Assembly: GCF_003324165.1 (NCBI RefSeq)
Contig: NW_025407884.1
Span: 43,051 to 107,050 of the forward strand
DNA: 64,000 bases
Direction of reading: 5' to 3'
Origin: Naegleria lovaniensis
Taxonomy: Eukaryota > Heterolobosea > Eutetramitea > Acrasida > Naegleriidae
Part shown: positions 63,388-64,000 of the stretch, one piece after another
Layout of the letters: every line of letters begins with the position of its first letter
Numbering within the stretch: position 1 is the stretch's first letter
Notes under the pieces: model-generated
Databases searched by the model: none
What the model was told of the DNA's origin: nothing
Seen by the model: the letters and a program-made list of their open reading frames with translations, nothing else
Program-made: the position numbers and the translations under genes

Positions 63388-63964
63388 TTAAAAACTCTCG
63401 ATCAAAATGTCACAATAATTATGAACTGGATTGTTTTGCCTAATGGAGGCTAATAAATTTCCAAAAAACCAATTCTGTCTCTTCAAATGTGAATACTTTT
63501 TCACAAACACACAAAAAAAATCACTTGAATTTTGAGTGGATAAAAACCATTTGAAATGTGGCGGAAGAGGTGGGGCCATAATCAGTCGAACAGGTTGCAA
63601 ACTCGACTTGGCACAATAAATTTCTCGATTAGAAGTCAAGAAGAAGCAATGGCTGCGCGATGCTCGAACACTCTCGACATGTTCAAAGAGCGGTAATTCA
63701 AGTCTAATTCGTGTCAAAATTTCATAAGCTGGATCTACAGAAAACAGTTGATGGTTGTCTGTCAAAATGACAATCTTGTCGCTAAATGTTGCACATTGCA
63801 ATACCTTGTATGGTAAAGAATGCAACTCAAAGGAACCAAATGCTGTTGGACTCAAATAAAAATCTCCATTCTCACACACAATAGCAATCGTTTGATCCGT
63901 TCCACTAATTTGTTTGATTTTAGAAGAGAATTTAGTATTGGCTTGTTGAACGGTTTTTTTGCCT
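63388..63964 (-). CDS. RCC1-like repeat protein, partial (upstream part outside window)
   Basis: The visible exon runs from about 63964 (an acceptor AATTCCAG fits) to a stop at 63388. It reads QQANTKF..KIKQISGTDQTIAIVCENGDFYLS, then LFSVDPAYE and CAKSSLQPVRL: RCC1 blades with the typical pattern I-x-G-x-x-x-x-x-A-x-x-x-x-G-x-(L/V)-(Y/F). The last 60 residues depart from the repeat and include a Trp-rich stretch. The start and any earlier exons lie past base 64000. RCC1-like propellers act in GTPase exchange and many other roles; no subfamily can be named from this fragment. Confidence 0.65.
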
Positions 63965-64000
63965 GGAATTCAGTTCCAGTAAGCTTGGTTATTTTTTTTG

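Noticed and set aside
1-64000. CRISPR arrays, rRNA genes, transposon or viral gene modules
   Set aside because: No spaced direct-repeat array, no rRNA-like sequence, and no transposase, integrase or polymerase frame was found in the supplied sequence.

Overview
The window looks like nuclear DNA of a heterolobosean amoeba, most likely a Naegleria-type genome. It is AT-rich and densely packed with eukaryotic genes on both strands. Introns are few and short (about 38-200 nt, GT-AG, mostly GTAAG-type donors), so many genes are single exons or have one to three introns. A-rich runs often sit directly before the ATG. The families fit a free-living amoeboflagellate: receptor kinases, formin, DUF4116 repeats, FERRY/TRAPP/ARL8 trafficking genes. 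The species cannot be fixed from this window alone.

Layout. 1-6.5 kb: a 5'-truncated GH47 alpha-mannosidase, a large multi-pass membrane protein and a NUP50-like nucleoporin. 6.6-13.5 kb: the TRAPP subunit BET3, a disordered protein of unknown function and a three-exon formin. 13.7-22.5 kb: a 1510-aa protein with acidic repeats and a probably inactive 2OG-oxygenase fold, an SCCPDH-like oxidoreductase, a COA3-like cytochrome oxidase assembly factor and a Golgi glycosyltransferase-like protein. 22.5-27.3 kb: a scrambled gene relic, then an intact ankyrin / coiled-coil / protein kinase / HECT ubiquitin-ligase fusion whose ankyrin region appears to need two consecutive 3-nt exons. 28-36.6 kb: a PTB-like four-RRM protein, a pseudokinase, a small basic protein and BRF1 of TFIIIB. 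37-44 kb: a lysosome/surface-type membrane protein, a small secreted protein, a beta-helix protein with a GPI-like tail and a bacterial-type L,D-transpeptidase-like protein. 44-51 kb: a DUF4116 repeat protein, a GTPase / coiled-coil / U-box fusion and an MBOAT acyltransferase. 51-64 kb: a beta-helix receptor kinase, NADP-isocitrate dehydrogenase, a C12orf4/FERRY3 homologue, an unknown protein, ARL8, a NAXE (NAD(P)HX epimerase) gene with an apparent frameshift, and a partial RCC1-like gene.

There is no operon logic; neighbours are functionally mixed. Several themes recur. Ubiquitin ligases are fused to signalling domains (kinase-HECT and GTPase-U-box, 20 kb apart). Enzyme folds lose catalytic residues (pseudokinase, pseudo-dioxygenase). 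Endosomal and secretory trafficking is well represented (BET3, ARL8, C12orf4, MBOAT, GH47). The strongest novelty candidates are the kinase-HECT fusion with its tandem 3-nt microexons, the GTPase-U-box fusion, and the peptidoglycan-binding/L,D-transpeptidase protein. Exon joins were inferred by hand from splice signals, reading frame and family conservation; none is confirmed by transcript data.
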